This document shows, piece after piece, positions 16,684 to 24,558 of a stretch of DNA of 64,000 bases. Source of the stretch: Planomicrobium stackebrandtii (lineage in GTDB: Bacteria; Bacillota; Bacilli; Bacillales_A; Planococcaceae); assembly GCF_030814955.1 (NCBI RefSeq), contig NZ_JAUSWB010000001.1, forward strand, positions 124,001 through 188,000, in the 5' to 3' direction. Made by a program: the position numbers and the translations under genes. The stretch's first letter is position 1; every line of letters begins with the position of its first letter. The notes beneath the pieces were generated by a model. It was not told the DNA's origin and searched no databases. It was given only the letters and a program-made list of their open reading frames with translations.

Positions 16684-17535
16684 ATGAACCCATCAATGGA
16701 AACGCCACGCCTATGGACAGAAGCACAAGTGAAAGCAACACTGCCACACAGAGAGCAAGAAAGCCACAAAGGAAGCTACGGAACCGCTTTGCTGATTGCA
16801 GGCACGAAAGAAATGCCTGGCGCTGCTTTGCTGGCAGGGCTTGGTGCCATGAGAAGCGGAGTTGGCAAGCTGGTCATTGCGACAGAAGCCGGTGCAGTGG
16901 GCATGATTGTTCCACAGCTGCCGGAAGCTACATATCTGCAGGATGGACTGCAGCAAATTGCACAGCACCAGGCCTCGGTCGATTCTTACCGTGCAGCAGC
17001 CATCGGTCCCGGAACCAATCCCTCCGGTTTGACGGAAGATGCCGTGCACGTTCTGCTCGGAAGCGCAATGCCGGTTATTCTGGACGCCGGCGCGTTAAGC
17101 CGCCGGACATATAGTGAACGGCAAGCTCCCATCATCCTGACGCCGCACCCTGCCGAGTTTTCCCGCATTTGCGGAGTAGCTGTCGATGCCCTTCAGGAAA
17201 ACCGGGCTCATTATGCCGCTGACTGGGCGAAAAGATTAGGTGTAACTATAGTATTGAAAGGCCAAAAAACCATCACGGCATTTCCGGATGGGGAAATTTG
17301 GGCAAATCCATCCGGCAACAGCGCACTCGCCAAAGGCGGAACAGGCGATACTTTGACCGGGATGATGCTTGGCATGCTGTGCTGCCATGATAATTGGAAG
17401 CACGCGGTGTTGAATGCAGTTCACCTTCACGGAGCCTGCGCAGATGAGTGGGTAAAGCAGCACTCTCCCCACACGCTGCTGGCCCATGAATTGACCGGAT
17501 TGCTTCCAGAAGTCTGGGCGCGATTTGAAAAATAA
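16684..17535 (+). CDS. nnrD: ADP/ATP-dependent NAD(P)H-hydrate dehydratase
   Basis: 283 residues, ribokinase fold. Conserved marks: HKGSYGTALLIAG (substrate loop), VILDAGAL, ILTPHPAEFSR and the nucleotide loop LAKGGTGDTLTGMMLGML with catalytic Asp. It repairs hydrated NADH and NADPH. The epimerase partner (NnrE) is not fused here; in many Bacillota this single-domain YxkO-like form is normal. AGGAGG sits eight bases before the ATG. It stands alone and ends in a terminator shared with the convergent phosphatase gene. Confidence 0.92.
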   Translation: MNPSMETPRLWTEAQVKATLPHREQESHKGSYGTALLIAGTKEMPGAALLAGLGAMRSGVGKLVIATEAGAVGMIVPQLPEATYLQDGLQQIAQHQASVDSYRAAAIGPGTNPSGLTEDAVHVLLGSAMPVILDAGALSRRTYSERQAPIILTPHPAEFSRICGVAVDALQENRAHYAADWAKRLGVTIVLKGQKTITAFPDGEIWANPSGNSALAKGGTGDTLTGMMLGMLCCHDNWKHAVLNAVHLHGACADEWVKQHSPHTLLAHELTGLLPEVWARFEK

Positions 17536-17543
17536 ATCCAGTT

Positions 17544-17577
17544 GAAAACCGGCCGGTACTATTCACCGCCGGTTTTC
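17544..17577. terminator. Terminator between nnrD and phosphatase gene
   Basis: GAAAACCGGC (17544-17553) pairs with GCCGGTTTTC (17568-17577), 14-base loop. Lies between convergent genes. Confidence 0.75.
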
Positions 17578-17587
17578 ACTATTTCTT

Positions 17588-18055
17588 TTATTCGAAATTG
17601 CCATCCTCTTTTATTTTCAATAACAGAGCTTTACAGCCGTCAACAACCAGTTGGTAGGTTTCCTCAAAATTGCCAGTAAAGTACGGATCGGGAACGTCCT
17701 TTGAATGATCAGTCAAATCCAGGAACCGAAGGATTTTCGGGTGGTCTGGCTGGCCCAGCATCCAGCGGATATCATCAATATTTGACTGGTCCATGCCGAT
17801 AATAAAATCGAATTTATCGAAATCCCCCTTTTGCAGCTGGCGCCCTTTTAAACCATGGGCCGTGATGCTGTAATCATTCAATATTTTCAATGTTCCGGGA
17901 TGCGGGTCTTTGCCGACATGCCAGCTTCCTGTTCCCGCCGAGTCCACTTCCACTTTTTTGGACAAGCCTGCTTTATCCAATTGCTCCCGCAATACAGCTT
18001 CCGCCATCGGTGAACGGCAAATATTCCCAAGGCAAACAAACAAGACACGGATCAT
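17588..18055 (-). CDS. Low-molecular-weight protein-tyrosine phosphatase (YfkJ-like)
   Basis: 155 residues from ATG at 18055, chosen because GAAAGGAGGG precedes it and the P-loop then sits at the usual place. Cys8 and Arg14 form the CLGNICRS catalytic loop; Asp123 in DPYF is the general acid. Length and motifs match YfkJ/PtpA of Bacillota, cytosolic phosphotyrosine or phosphoarginine phosphatases linked to stress responses. Monocistronic, convergent with nnrD. Confidence 0.92.
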   Translation of the reverse strand: MIRVLFVCLGNICRSPMAEAVLREQLDKAGLSKKVEVDSAGTGSWHVGKDPHPGTLKILNDYSITAHGLKGRQLQKGDFDKFDFIIGMDQSNIDDIRWMLGQPDHPKILRFLDLTDHSKDVPDPYFTGNFEETYQLVVDGCKALLLKIKEDGNFE

Positions 18056-18230
18056 GAATTGCCCTCCTTTCCAATTTTTAATGTGCGTTCTTTGCATACT
18101 TTATCTGATTATTATAGCACCAGCCGCTATTTTCGGGCATTGCAGGCTTTTTAATTTATCAACGCAAAAGGGTTTAACGGGTGCTTAATGCGGAATACTA
18201 ACAACATACAGTGAAAGCGAGGAATCAATC

Positions 18231-18653
18231 ATGGACACACAAATTCAGGCATTGCCTGCCACACAGACAAAAGTTGCCGAAGCAGGCCCCGACCACATTA
18301 ATCAACAAATAGAACGGGATACCGAAGCCCGCATCAATCATTTTAAACGCCAAAATTCCCAAGCGATCCACGCACGCATCGACGAACTGGAACGCGAATG
18401 GGATACCGGGAAAGTTCTAAAAGCCGCGTTGGCTGGCATTGCGCTGTCTTCCTCCCTCCTGGCGCTGACAACAAATCAGAAATGGGCGCTGTTAAGCGGA
18501 ACCGCCAGTGCCTTTATGCTTCAGTACACGCTGCAAGGATGGTGCCCGCCGCTGTCTTTGATCCGCCGCAAAGGCGTTCGCACACCAAATGAAATCCAGC
18601 TGGAAATACAGGCATTAAGAAATCTATTGAAAGACGAACACTACCCGCTGTAA
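18231..18653 (+). CDS. DUF2892-like membrane protein
   Basis: 140 residues. The N-terminal half is hydrophilic and helical (residues 20-58, rich in Arg, Glu and Gln); two helices follow at about 65-80 and 85-100; then GWCPPLSLIRRKGVRTPNEIQLEI. The GWCPP segment after the second helix and the trailing RT-x-x-EI pattern are typical of the YgaP-like inner-membrane DUF2892 family, better known in Proteobacteria. Role unknown. A perfect bidirectional terminator follows. Confidence 0.65.
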   Translation: MDTQIQALPATQTKVAEAGPDHINQQIERDTEARINHFKRQNSQAIHARIDELEREWDTGKVLKAALAGIALSSSLLALTTNQKWALLSGTASAFMLQYTLQGWCPPLSLIRRKGVRTPNEIQLEIQALRNLLKDEHYPL

Positions 18654-18668
18654 AAATCGAAACCACAC

Positions 18669-18704
18669 AAACGGCTTATCCCATTTAAATGGGATAAGCC
18701 GTTT
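18669..18704. terminator. Perfect bidirectional terminator
   Basis: Uninterrupted 18-base arms (18669-18686 and 18687-18704, AAACGGCTTATCCCATTT and complement) ending in T-runs on both strands, between convergent genes. Confidence 0.9.
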
Positions 18705-18716
18705 TTATACCGGTAT

Positions 18717-18962
18717 TCAAATCTTGAAATGCTGTTTACCGGTTGGTTTATTGCGAACTAGTTTTCCTTTGTAAATGACCCACAGCAAATAAAGTATGCC
18801 GATGATGCTCAATGAAAACAAAATAACCTGGTATGAAACCAGGCCGCGGTGCATCATAATTTCTGCATAGCGGATGCAATTCATCGAAAAAATCAATATC
18901 GGCAACCATAACCAATTATTAGAAATTGACTTTTCCCCCTTTTTACGAGCGACCGGCTCCAT
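18717..18962 (-). CDS. Small two-helix membrane protein
   Basis: 81 residues: a basic N-terminus (ARKKGEKS), helices at about 17-35 and 44-64, and a basic tail (GKLVRNKPTGK). The ribosome site is weak (AGAAG). No family recognised. Terminated by the hairpin shared with the DUF2892-like gene. Confidence 0.55.
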   Translation of the reverse strand: MEPVARKKGEKSISNNWLWLPILIFSMNCIRYAEIMMHRGLVSYQVILFSLSIIGILYLLWVIYKGKLVRNKPTGKQHFKI

Positions 18963-19076
18963 CTGCGAAAGCTTCTAATCATCTCAGCTTCTTATTGTAT
19001 CAAAAAAACAGGAAAAATAAAGAGTTTTTATTTTACTATCACTGACAACAAAATTCCGTCCCCTTTAAATGCATAG

Positions 19077-19110
19077 AAAAAGAGCAGGCTGTGTAAGCCT
19101 GCTCTTTTTT
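19077..19110 (-). terminator. Terminator after cstA-like gene
   Basis: AAAAAGAGCAGGCT pairs with AGCCTGCTCTTTTT around a five-base loop; on the minus strand it starts right at the stop codon and ends in five T. Confidence 0.88.
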
Positions 19111-20539
19111 ATTCGACCGCAGCAACAGTCTGCACGTCTTCTTTTCGGTTCTTTCGGGCCTTGCCATAAAACAGGACAATAACGATGCCCGTCAGAATGA
19201 GACCGATAACAAATGAAACATTCAGATCCAAATTAAAGCCGATTTTCTGGTTGAGTATATAGACAAAAACCATATACGTAATAAAGATGGCCGGCGCAAG
19301 CGATACCAGGTAATTTTTACCCTGGATATAGAGATACATCGTGGCGATCCACAAAGCAATTGCCGCAGTCGCCTGATTGGCCCACGAAAAGTAGCGCCAC
19401 AGCAGATTAAAGTCAATCTGCGTCAACACCGCTGAGATGATAAACAGGGGAACAGCGATAGCCAGCCGTTTTACCAGCTTGGTTTGATCTACTTTGATGT
19501 AATCGGCAATGATGGAGCGTGCAGCACGGAATGCTGTATCGCCCGAAGTGATCGGCAAGACGATGGCACCAAGAACGGCGATTGTACCGCCTACCGCGCC
19601 AAGCAAGGTCATGGATACTTCATTGACAACCGCTGAAGGCGTCCCTGAGTTGATCAGGCCGCTCAATGTCTGGCCGTCAAAAATGCTCATGGCTGCAGCA
19701 GCCCAGATCATGGCGATAATAGCTTCAGCAATCATCATGCCATAAAAGATATAGCGGCCCTGGGATTCTTTTTCAACCGTCCGCGAAATGATTGGCGACT
19801 GTGTGGCATGAAAACCGGACAGCGCTCCGCAAGTAATGGTAAAGAACAAGATTGGGAAAATTGGCAAGTCGGCTGGATGCATGTTTGTAAAGTTCAATTC
19901 CGGTATTTTGTAATCGGAAAACAATAGCGCAAATCCAACGCCAAGGGTACCGACCAATAGCACAGCTCCAAAGTACGGATAAAGCCGCCCTATGATTTTG
20001 TCAATCGGCAAAATGGTCGATAGGAAATAATAAATGAAAATAAAGACAATTATGATGCCCACGGCAACTTTGCCATCCATTAAGATTGATAGCAACGATG
20101 CCGGCGTTGTGACAAATACGGTCCCGACCAATAACAGCAGCAACAAAGCGAACAAATTGACGATATGCCGCGATGCCGCCCCCAAAAACTTGCCGGCAAG
20201 TTCCGGAATGTGAGCACCTTTGTTGCGGATGGAAATCATTCCGGTCAAATAATCATGAACCGCTCCTGCAAATATCGAGCCGATAACGATCCATAAAAAA
20301 GCGACAGGCCCATAAAGCGCTCCCATGATTGGACCGAAAATCGGTCCGGTTCCGGCAATATTCAACAACTGGATCAGTGCATTTTTGTGTTTGTTCATCG
20401 GCACAAAATCCACGCCGTCCGCATTTGCATAAGCCGGTGTTTTTCTCGCTTCCACCGGATCAAATAATTTTTCGATAAATTTTCCGTATGTAAAGTATGC
20501 CACCACTAAAATAACGATGGAAATTAGAAAAGTAAACAT
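19109..20539 (-). CDS. CstA/BtsT-family carbon starvation transporter
   Basis: 476 residues, the short Bacillota form (E. coli CstA has about 700). Around 12 helices. Diagnostic segments: IAGTGPIFGPIMGALYGPVAFLW near residue 60, HDYLTGMISIRNKGAHIPELAG, GFHATQSPIISRT and SGDTAFRAAR. Family members import pyruvate and perhaps peptides. A near-perfect cre site lies 22 bases upstream of the ATG just past the -10 box, so CcpA should block transcription when sugar is plentiful, consistent with a carbon-starvation role. Confidence 0.9.
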   Translation of the reverse strand: MFTFLISIVILVVAYFTYGKFIEKLFDPVEARKTPAYANADGVDFVPMNKHKNALIQLLNIAGTGPIFGPIMGALYGPVAFLWIVIGSIFAGAVHDYLTGMISIRNKGAHIPELAGKFLGAASRHIVNLFALLLLLLVGTVFVTTPASLLSILMDGKVAVGIIIVFIFIYYFLSTILPIDKIIGRLYPYFGAVLLVGTLGVGFALLFSDYKIPELNFTNMHPADLPIFPILFFTITCGALSGFHATQSPIISRTVEKESQGRYIFYGMMIAEAIIAMIWAAAAMSIFDGQTLSGLINSGTPSAVVNEVSMTLLGAVGGTIAVLGAIVLPITSGDTAFRAARSIIADYIKVDQTKLVKRLAIAVPLFIISAVLTQIDFNLLWRYFSWANQATAAIALWIATMYLYIQGKNYLVSLAPAIFITYMVFVYILNQKIGFNLDLNVSFVIGLILTGIVIVLFYGKARKNRKEDVQTVAAVE

Positions 20540-20560
20540 TGGACACCCCTGTTCTTTTGA

Positions 20561-20574
20561 TGAAAACGCTTTCT
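20561..20574 (-). promoter_or_regulatory. cre site (CcpA) upstream of cstA-like gene
   Basis: TGAAAACGCTTTCT matches TGNAANCGNWNNCW fully. It directly follows a minus-strand -10 box TATAGT (20576-20581), so it would cover the start site. Confidence 0.8.
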
Positions 20575-20581
20575 TACTATA

Positions 20582-21065
20582 GTGAAAAAACTTGCTACTT
20601 TTAAAAATGGAATTTCTGTTGCTCGTTTTATTCTCCTTTCCCTTATATGTACTGCTCTACAGTATATTAAAGTGAAATTTTCATTTAAAAATCTGAAACA
20701 TAAGTTATCGTATTATTTTAATTTTATATAGTCAATCTTTTTTTGGAAAATACAAGAAAGTTATACGAGACCCTTTTTTAAATGGAATATTCCAATACAT
20801 GCAAAAAAAGCCTTCCAGCTGCGAAAGGCGTAAAACAATCAGCTTAAAAATGACAAATACCCTTTCATCGGACTTTCGGTGAGCGGTACATGCTCCATCA
20901 GCACTTTGTCTATCGGGCAAAGGCTGGCGCTCTTTGCCTGGCTTCTTGCGGGAGCTATGCCCAAAGCGTCCGAAGCGTTGGATAAACGCTAGATTCTTTA
21001 GTTCAACATATATAGTTCTCATAATTATCTAAAATCCTAAACTATTCATCAATTATTTTCTCCAA
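20582..21065. other. Intergenic stretch with a GC-rich repeat
   Basis: Nearly 500 bases between the cstA-like and SGNH genes. The left part is AT-rich promoter DNA. The right part (about 20880-20985) is GC-rich with a dispersed repeat described separately. A 96-codon reading frame crosses it on the minus strand but has no ribosome site and unusual composition, so I do not call it. Confidence 0.5.
20917..20975 (-). repeat. Dispersed repeat, copy A
   Basis: Minus-strand text with CGCTTTGGGCA, CTCCCGCAAGAAGCC, AGGCAAAGAGCGCC. The same order with a few changes occurs on the plus strand at 45009-45064. Non-coding dispersed element of unknown nature. Confidence 0.55.
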
Positions 21066-21099
21066 TGAAAAAAGCACAGGAACACTCCCCTGTACTTTT
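21066..21099 (-). terminator. Terminator after SGNH hydrolase gene
   Basis: AGCACAGG / CCTGTACT stem with an eight-base loop; minus strand ends in TTTTTTC. Confidence 0.75.
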
Positions 21100-21126
21100 C
21101 CGCCTATTATTAACCAATAAAACTTG

Positions 21127-21813
21127 TTATTTTTTTGTTGGATGGATAGTGAAGCCAGTCGTAGATAAAGTATGGATCAATAATTCATGCATCAGCTTAT
21201 AGCCTTCGTCGTTGGGGTGAATAGAATCCAACCAAATAGATGGATTTTTACTCATCGCACCTGTTTTCGATACAATGACGCCTTTTTCGCCGATGGCTGA
21301 GTTCCATAGGCGAAACAGCAGGTTCGTAAAACCGAAATATTGCTCTTCCTTTTTCATGGAATTGTACAGGTTATTCTGAACGATGATGACGCCATGATTG
21401 GCTCGCCGAATCATGGAATAGATCTCAAGCAGGTTTTGGCGATAGGTGCGTTTTAAAATGGCAAATTGCCGAATCAGTCCCTTAGCCCCGCCATTTCGGA
21501 ATCCGTGAAGCAAATCATTGCCCCCGATGTTCAACAGAACAAGATCCGCTTTTTGCAGCGGTGCATGCCAGGAATCAGTCCGCATTTTCTGGACAAGCCC
21601 GCTGCTGGTCAATCCATTAATGCCTAGATTGGTGATGCGGCTTGCCGGGAAGGTTTCTTTCAAGTAATTGGCGATGCCACCTTTGGTTCCGTAGCCATAA
21701 GCTACTGAGTCGCCTAAAATGACGATATTCTCTATATGAAGCGCTGTTTCATTTTTTTTGGTAGCGAGAAAAGGTGCTCTTCCAAAAAGGGCACCGGATC
21801 GGATATTGATCAA
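21127..21813 (-). CDS. SGNH/GDSL-family hydrolase
   Basis: 228 residues from a TTG at 21813 with AAGGGA about 10 bases upstream; no nearer ATG exists before the catalytic block. The four SGNH blocks are visible: block I ILGDSVAYGYG with nucleophile Ser, block II Gly in LGINGLTSSG, block III IGGNDLL with Asn, block V DSIHPNDEGY with Asp and His. No signal peptide or lipobox is seen, so it may act in the cytosol. Esterase, lipase or thioesterase; substrate unknown. Confidence 0.82.
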   Translation of the reverse strand: MINIRSGALFGRAPFLATKKNETALHIENIVILGDSVAYGYGTKGGIANYLKETFPASRITNLGINGLTSSGLVQKMRTDSWHAPLQKADLVLLNIGGNDLLHGFRNGGAKGLIRQFAILKRTYRQNLLEIYSMIRRANHGVIIVQNNLYNSMKKEEQYFGFTNLLFRLWNSAIGEKGVIVSKTGAMSKNPSIWLDSIHPNDEGYKLMHELLIHTLSTTGFTIHPTKK

Positions 21814-22034
21814 TCTGCTGCACGTCCCTTCTTGCTGTTTTTCTCTGTTATTTTATCATATTTCAGCTTATTTCCAGTGCGAAACGCTCTTTTCGGACGT
21901 CATCACCTTATACATTACTGGCCGAACCGCTTATTATTATAGGAGAAGTTTGCTTTCGGTATGCCATTCTTCAAAAGTGATGCATCGTTGTGAAGCGGAC
22001 GTTTAGAAAGATACACCACAAAGGAGTGAGCTGG

Positions 22035-22742
22035 ATGATTAAAGACTGGTTAGTGAATGCCAAACATGCAGTTGTATTTACTGGTGCCGGGATGTCTACT
22101 GAAAGCGGGTTGCCCGACTTCCGCTCGACGAACAAGGGTCTGTGGCAACAAAAGGACCCCAGCCAGGTAGCCAGCGTCGAAGCGCTGAATACAAACGTTG
22201 ATGAATTTATCGATTTTTACCGAAAACGCGTTTTGGGTGTAAAGGAGTTTGAACCGCATAATGGCCATCGCATTTTAGCAGAATGGGAAAACGTCGGACG
22301 ACTCAAATCCATCATCACCCAAAACGTCGACGGCTTCCACCAATTGGCGGGAAGCCAAAAAGTCGCCGAACTGCATGGCAGTTTGCAAAAGATCCATTGC
22401 CAGCTGTGCGGAACTTCCCATAACAGCCAAGCTTTTCTCGAGGGATCGTACCGCTGCGAATGCGGCGGCATCTTCCGCCCCTCCGTCGTACTGTTCGGGG
22501 AAATGCTGCCGAAACAGCCTTTCGAGATGGCATTAGACGAAGCAAGCCGCGCCGACTTGTTCATTGTTCTCGGTTCTTCGCTGTCTGTAACGCCTGCCAA
22601 CCAGTTCCCGCTCATTGCAAAAGAGCATGGCGCAAAACTGGTCATCGTTAACCAGGAAGCAACACCGTTCGACGGCTTTGCCGATTTGGTCATCAACAAC
22701 CGGCAAATCGGCGACGTTTTAAAAGAATGGCATTGTTTTTAA
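22035..22742 (+). CDS. NAD-dependent protein deacylase (sirtuin)
   Basis: 235 residues from ATG at 22035 (AAGGAGTG upstream); an earlier ATG at 21990 lacks a ribosome site. NAD pocket GAGMSTESGLPDFRS near residue 17, TQNVDG near 95, catalytic His114 (ELHGSL), and a zinc site Cys122/Cys125/Cys141/Cys143. This is the CobB/SrtN class that removes acetyl or longer acyl groups from lysine. The spacing of the second cysteine pair is CxC rather than the usual CxxC. Monocistronic. Confidence 0.92.
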   Translation: MIKDWLVNAKHAVVFTGAGMSTESGLPDFRSTNKGLWQQKDPSQVASVEALNTNVDEFIDFYRKRVLGVKEFEPHNGHRILAEWENVGRLKSIITQNVDGFHQLAGSQKVAELHGSLQKIHCQLCGTSHNSQAFLEGSYRCECGGIFRPSVVLFGEMLPKQPFEMALDEASRADLFIVLGSSLSVTPANQFPLIAKEHGAKLVIVNQEATPFDGFADLVINNRQIGDVLKEWHCF

Positions 22743-22755
22743 ACAAGGGCAAAAG

Positions 22756-22782
22756 ACATCAGCATTTTGCTGGTGTTTTAAT
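22756..22782 (+). terminator. Terminator after sirtuin gene
   Basis: ACATCAGCA pairs with TGCTGGTGT (one wobble), three-base loop, followed by TTTAATTTT. Confidence 0.65.
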
Positions 22783-22825
22783 TTTGGCGTTAAGTCGCAA
22801 ACATTCTTAAACACCGGGCATTTTT

Positions 22826-23395
22826 TTAATAATCGATCAGCCGGCCATTATCATTCCACTGGCCATACATCTTGTTCAATCTCGTATTTTCAATAAACTT
22901 GTCTAATCTTTTGTTGAAGATTTCAGGGTCATTTTTATAAGCTTGTATGTTATCAATACGGATTCTCCGATACAGTTCAGGAAAGTTCAAAAAATTTTCG
23001 TATACTTGTTCGTCTGCTTTCATTCGTTTCTCAATTTCCGGATCTACCATAAAAGATTCTGGGCGCATATCGGGGAGAATTTTCAAACCTTCCGCTTTCA
23101 TCATCCCCAGTTTTTCCAACCTTCTTACGCGTTCTTTGTTCAACTCTGTCCAATTGCTCTTTTTCTTTCTGGGCGAAAACCTTTGGGCCAGTTCCGTATC
23201 GGATTTTTTCTTCATGATGCCGTCGATCCATCCGAAACATAGGGCTTCCTCAACGGCATCGAGATACTGAATAACATGCGGTTTTTCTTTCACACTGACC
23301 AATAGCCAACAAAACTTTTCAGTAGTTGAATATATTTCAAGCCACTCTCTGAACTCCTGCCTTGTCTGACTGCCAAGCAACTTTTCAATTTCCAT
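22826..23395 (-). CDS. YdeI/OmpD-associated family protein
   Basis: 189 residues. N-terminal conserved block FREWLEIYSTTEKFCWLLVSVK, then EEALCFGWIDGIMKKKSD, RFSPRKKKSNWTELN and the basic helical segment ERVRRLEKLGMMKAEG are the hallmarks of the YdeI family (bacteriocin-protection/OmpD-associated by name). The biochemical role is not known. The C-terminal part from about residue 135 (FPELYRRIRIDNIQAYKND) replaces the usual DUF-type tail and is less familiar. Cytosolic, monocistronic. Confidence 0.78.
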   Translation of the reverse strand: MEIEKLLGSQTRQEFREWLEIYSTTEKFCWLLVSVKEKPHVIQYLDAVEEALCFGWIDGIMKKKSDTELAQRFSPRKKKSNWTELNKERVRRLEKLGMMKAEGLKILPDMRPESFMVDPEIEKRMKADEQVYENFLNFPELYRRIRIDNIQAYKNDPEIFNKRLDKFIENTRLNKMYGQWNDNGRLIDY

Positions 23396-23564
23396 TTGCT
23401 ACAGCCCCTTTCTAACGTCTATTTGGAATACGAATTAAAAAGACTTACTTTCATTATAAACGACGTTTCTCGGCCGTTGCTGAAAATCATTTTATCCGTT
23501 CAGCAAGCTTAATTGGTATAATCAGAAGAATAAGAAAATCTAATCAGTCGAAAGGGGAATTTTT

Positions 23565-24500
23565 GTGATCCATTCCATTCCACTCAATTCAAATCAGCTT
23601 CACTCTTCTTTTAATCGGGACTACTCACCTATTCTGACCGTTGCTTCGGGAGACACCATTCAATTGAAAACACTCGACATCCAATGGGGCTACTCCGCAT
23701 CCGAAGCCGAAGAACGGGAAATCTTTACGTCCCGCGAAAACGAAGAAAAGCTCGCGCACCCGATAATCGGTCCGATTGCAGTCCAAGGAGCCAAGCCCGG
23801 CATGGTGCTGGAAGTGCGCACCAATAAGCTGATTCCCGGCTGGTATGGACGCAATTGGGCGGGCGGGCTGCCAGCTTGGCAAAATGGCAAGCTCGGCATT
23901 ACTGACAGTGAACGGCTGCAAGTGGAATGGAAATTGGATGCCAATAAAATGACTGGCAGCTGTGAACTTGGCGGCCAGCAATTCAACGTAGGTCTATCCC
24001 CTTTTCTTGGCTTAATGGCCGTGGCGCCAGCGGAAGCTGGAAGTTTTCCTACAAAGCCTCCTGGTTATTTCGGCGGCAACATCGACTGCAAGGAATTGGT
24101 GCCCGGCAGCAGCTTGTTCTTGCCTATTTCTGTAGATGGTGCACTATTTTCACTGGGCGATGGCCATGCTCTTCAGGGAGACGGGGAAAGTTCGGGTACT
24201 GCAATTGAATGCCCGATGGACTTGGCCGACATCACTTTGATTCTCCATGAAGACATGAAACTATCCATGCCGCGGGCCAATACCCCAGCAGGATGGATCA
24301 CGTTCGGATTTGATCGGGACCTTAACGAGGCAGCAGCTGTCGCGCTCTCTGAGATGGTGTCATTCATGGAGCAGCTGTATGGCATCTCCCGGACAGAAGC
24401 AACGGCTTTATCGAGTGTTGCAGTCGATCTGCATGTCACGCAAGTGGTCAATGATGTCAAAGGCGTCCATGCAATTTTGCCGCATGCGGTGATCCGATAA
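23565..24500 (+). CDS. Acetamidase/formamidase family hydrolase
   Basis: 311 residues from GTG at 23565, with AAAGGGGA six bases upstream. Family features: HPIIGPIAVQGAKPGMVLEV near residue 65, PPGYFGGNIDCKEL, LFLPISVDGALFSLGDGHALQGDGE with conserved Asp/Gly/His residues of the metal site, and the GWITFGFDRDL segment. It hydrolyses short amides to acid and ammonia. Alone on the plus strand, without urease or amide transporter genes nearby, so its physiological substrate is open. Confidence 0.9.
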   Translation: MIHSIPLNSNQLHSSFNRDYSPILTVASGDTIQLKTLDIQWGYSASEAEEREIFTSRENEEKLAHPIIGPIAVQGAKPGMVLEVRTNKLIPGWYGRNWAGGLPAWQNGKLGITDSERLQVEWKLDANKMTGSCELGGQQFNVGLSPFLGLMAVAPAEAGSFPTKPPGYFGGNIDCKELVPGSSLFLPISVDGALFSLGDGHALQGDGESSGTAIECPMDLADITLILHEDMKLSMPRANTPAGWITFGFDRDLNEAAAVALSEMVSFMEQLYGISRTEATALSSVAVDLHVTQVVNDVKGVHAILPHAVIR

Positions 24501-24558
24501 ACAATATTTATGAAACTTTTGCATGCAATTTCCGTACATAAAGAAAGAGGTGATGGAA

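Noticed and set aside
20732..21022. 96-codon minus-strand frame between cstA-like and SGNH genes
   Set aside because: No ribosome site, odd basic composition, and it runs through a dispersed non-coding repeat.
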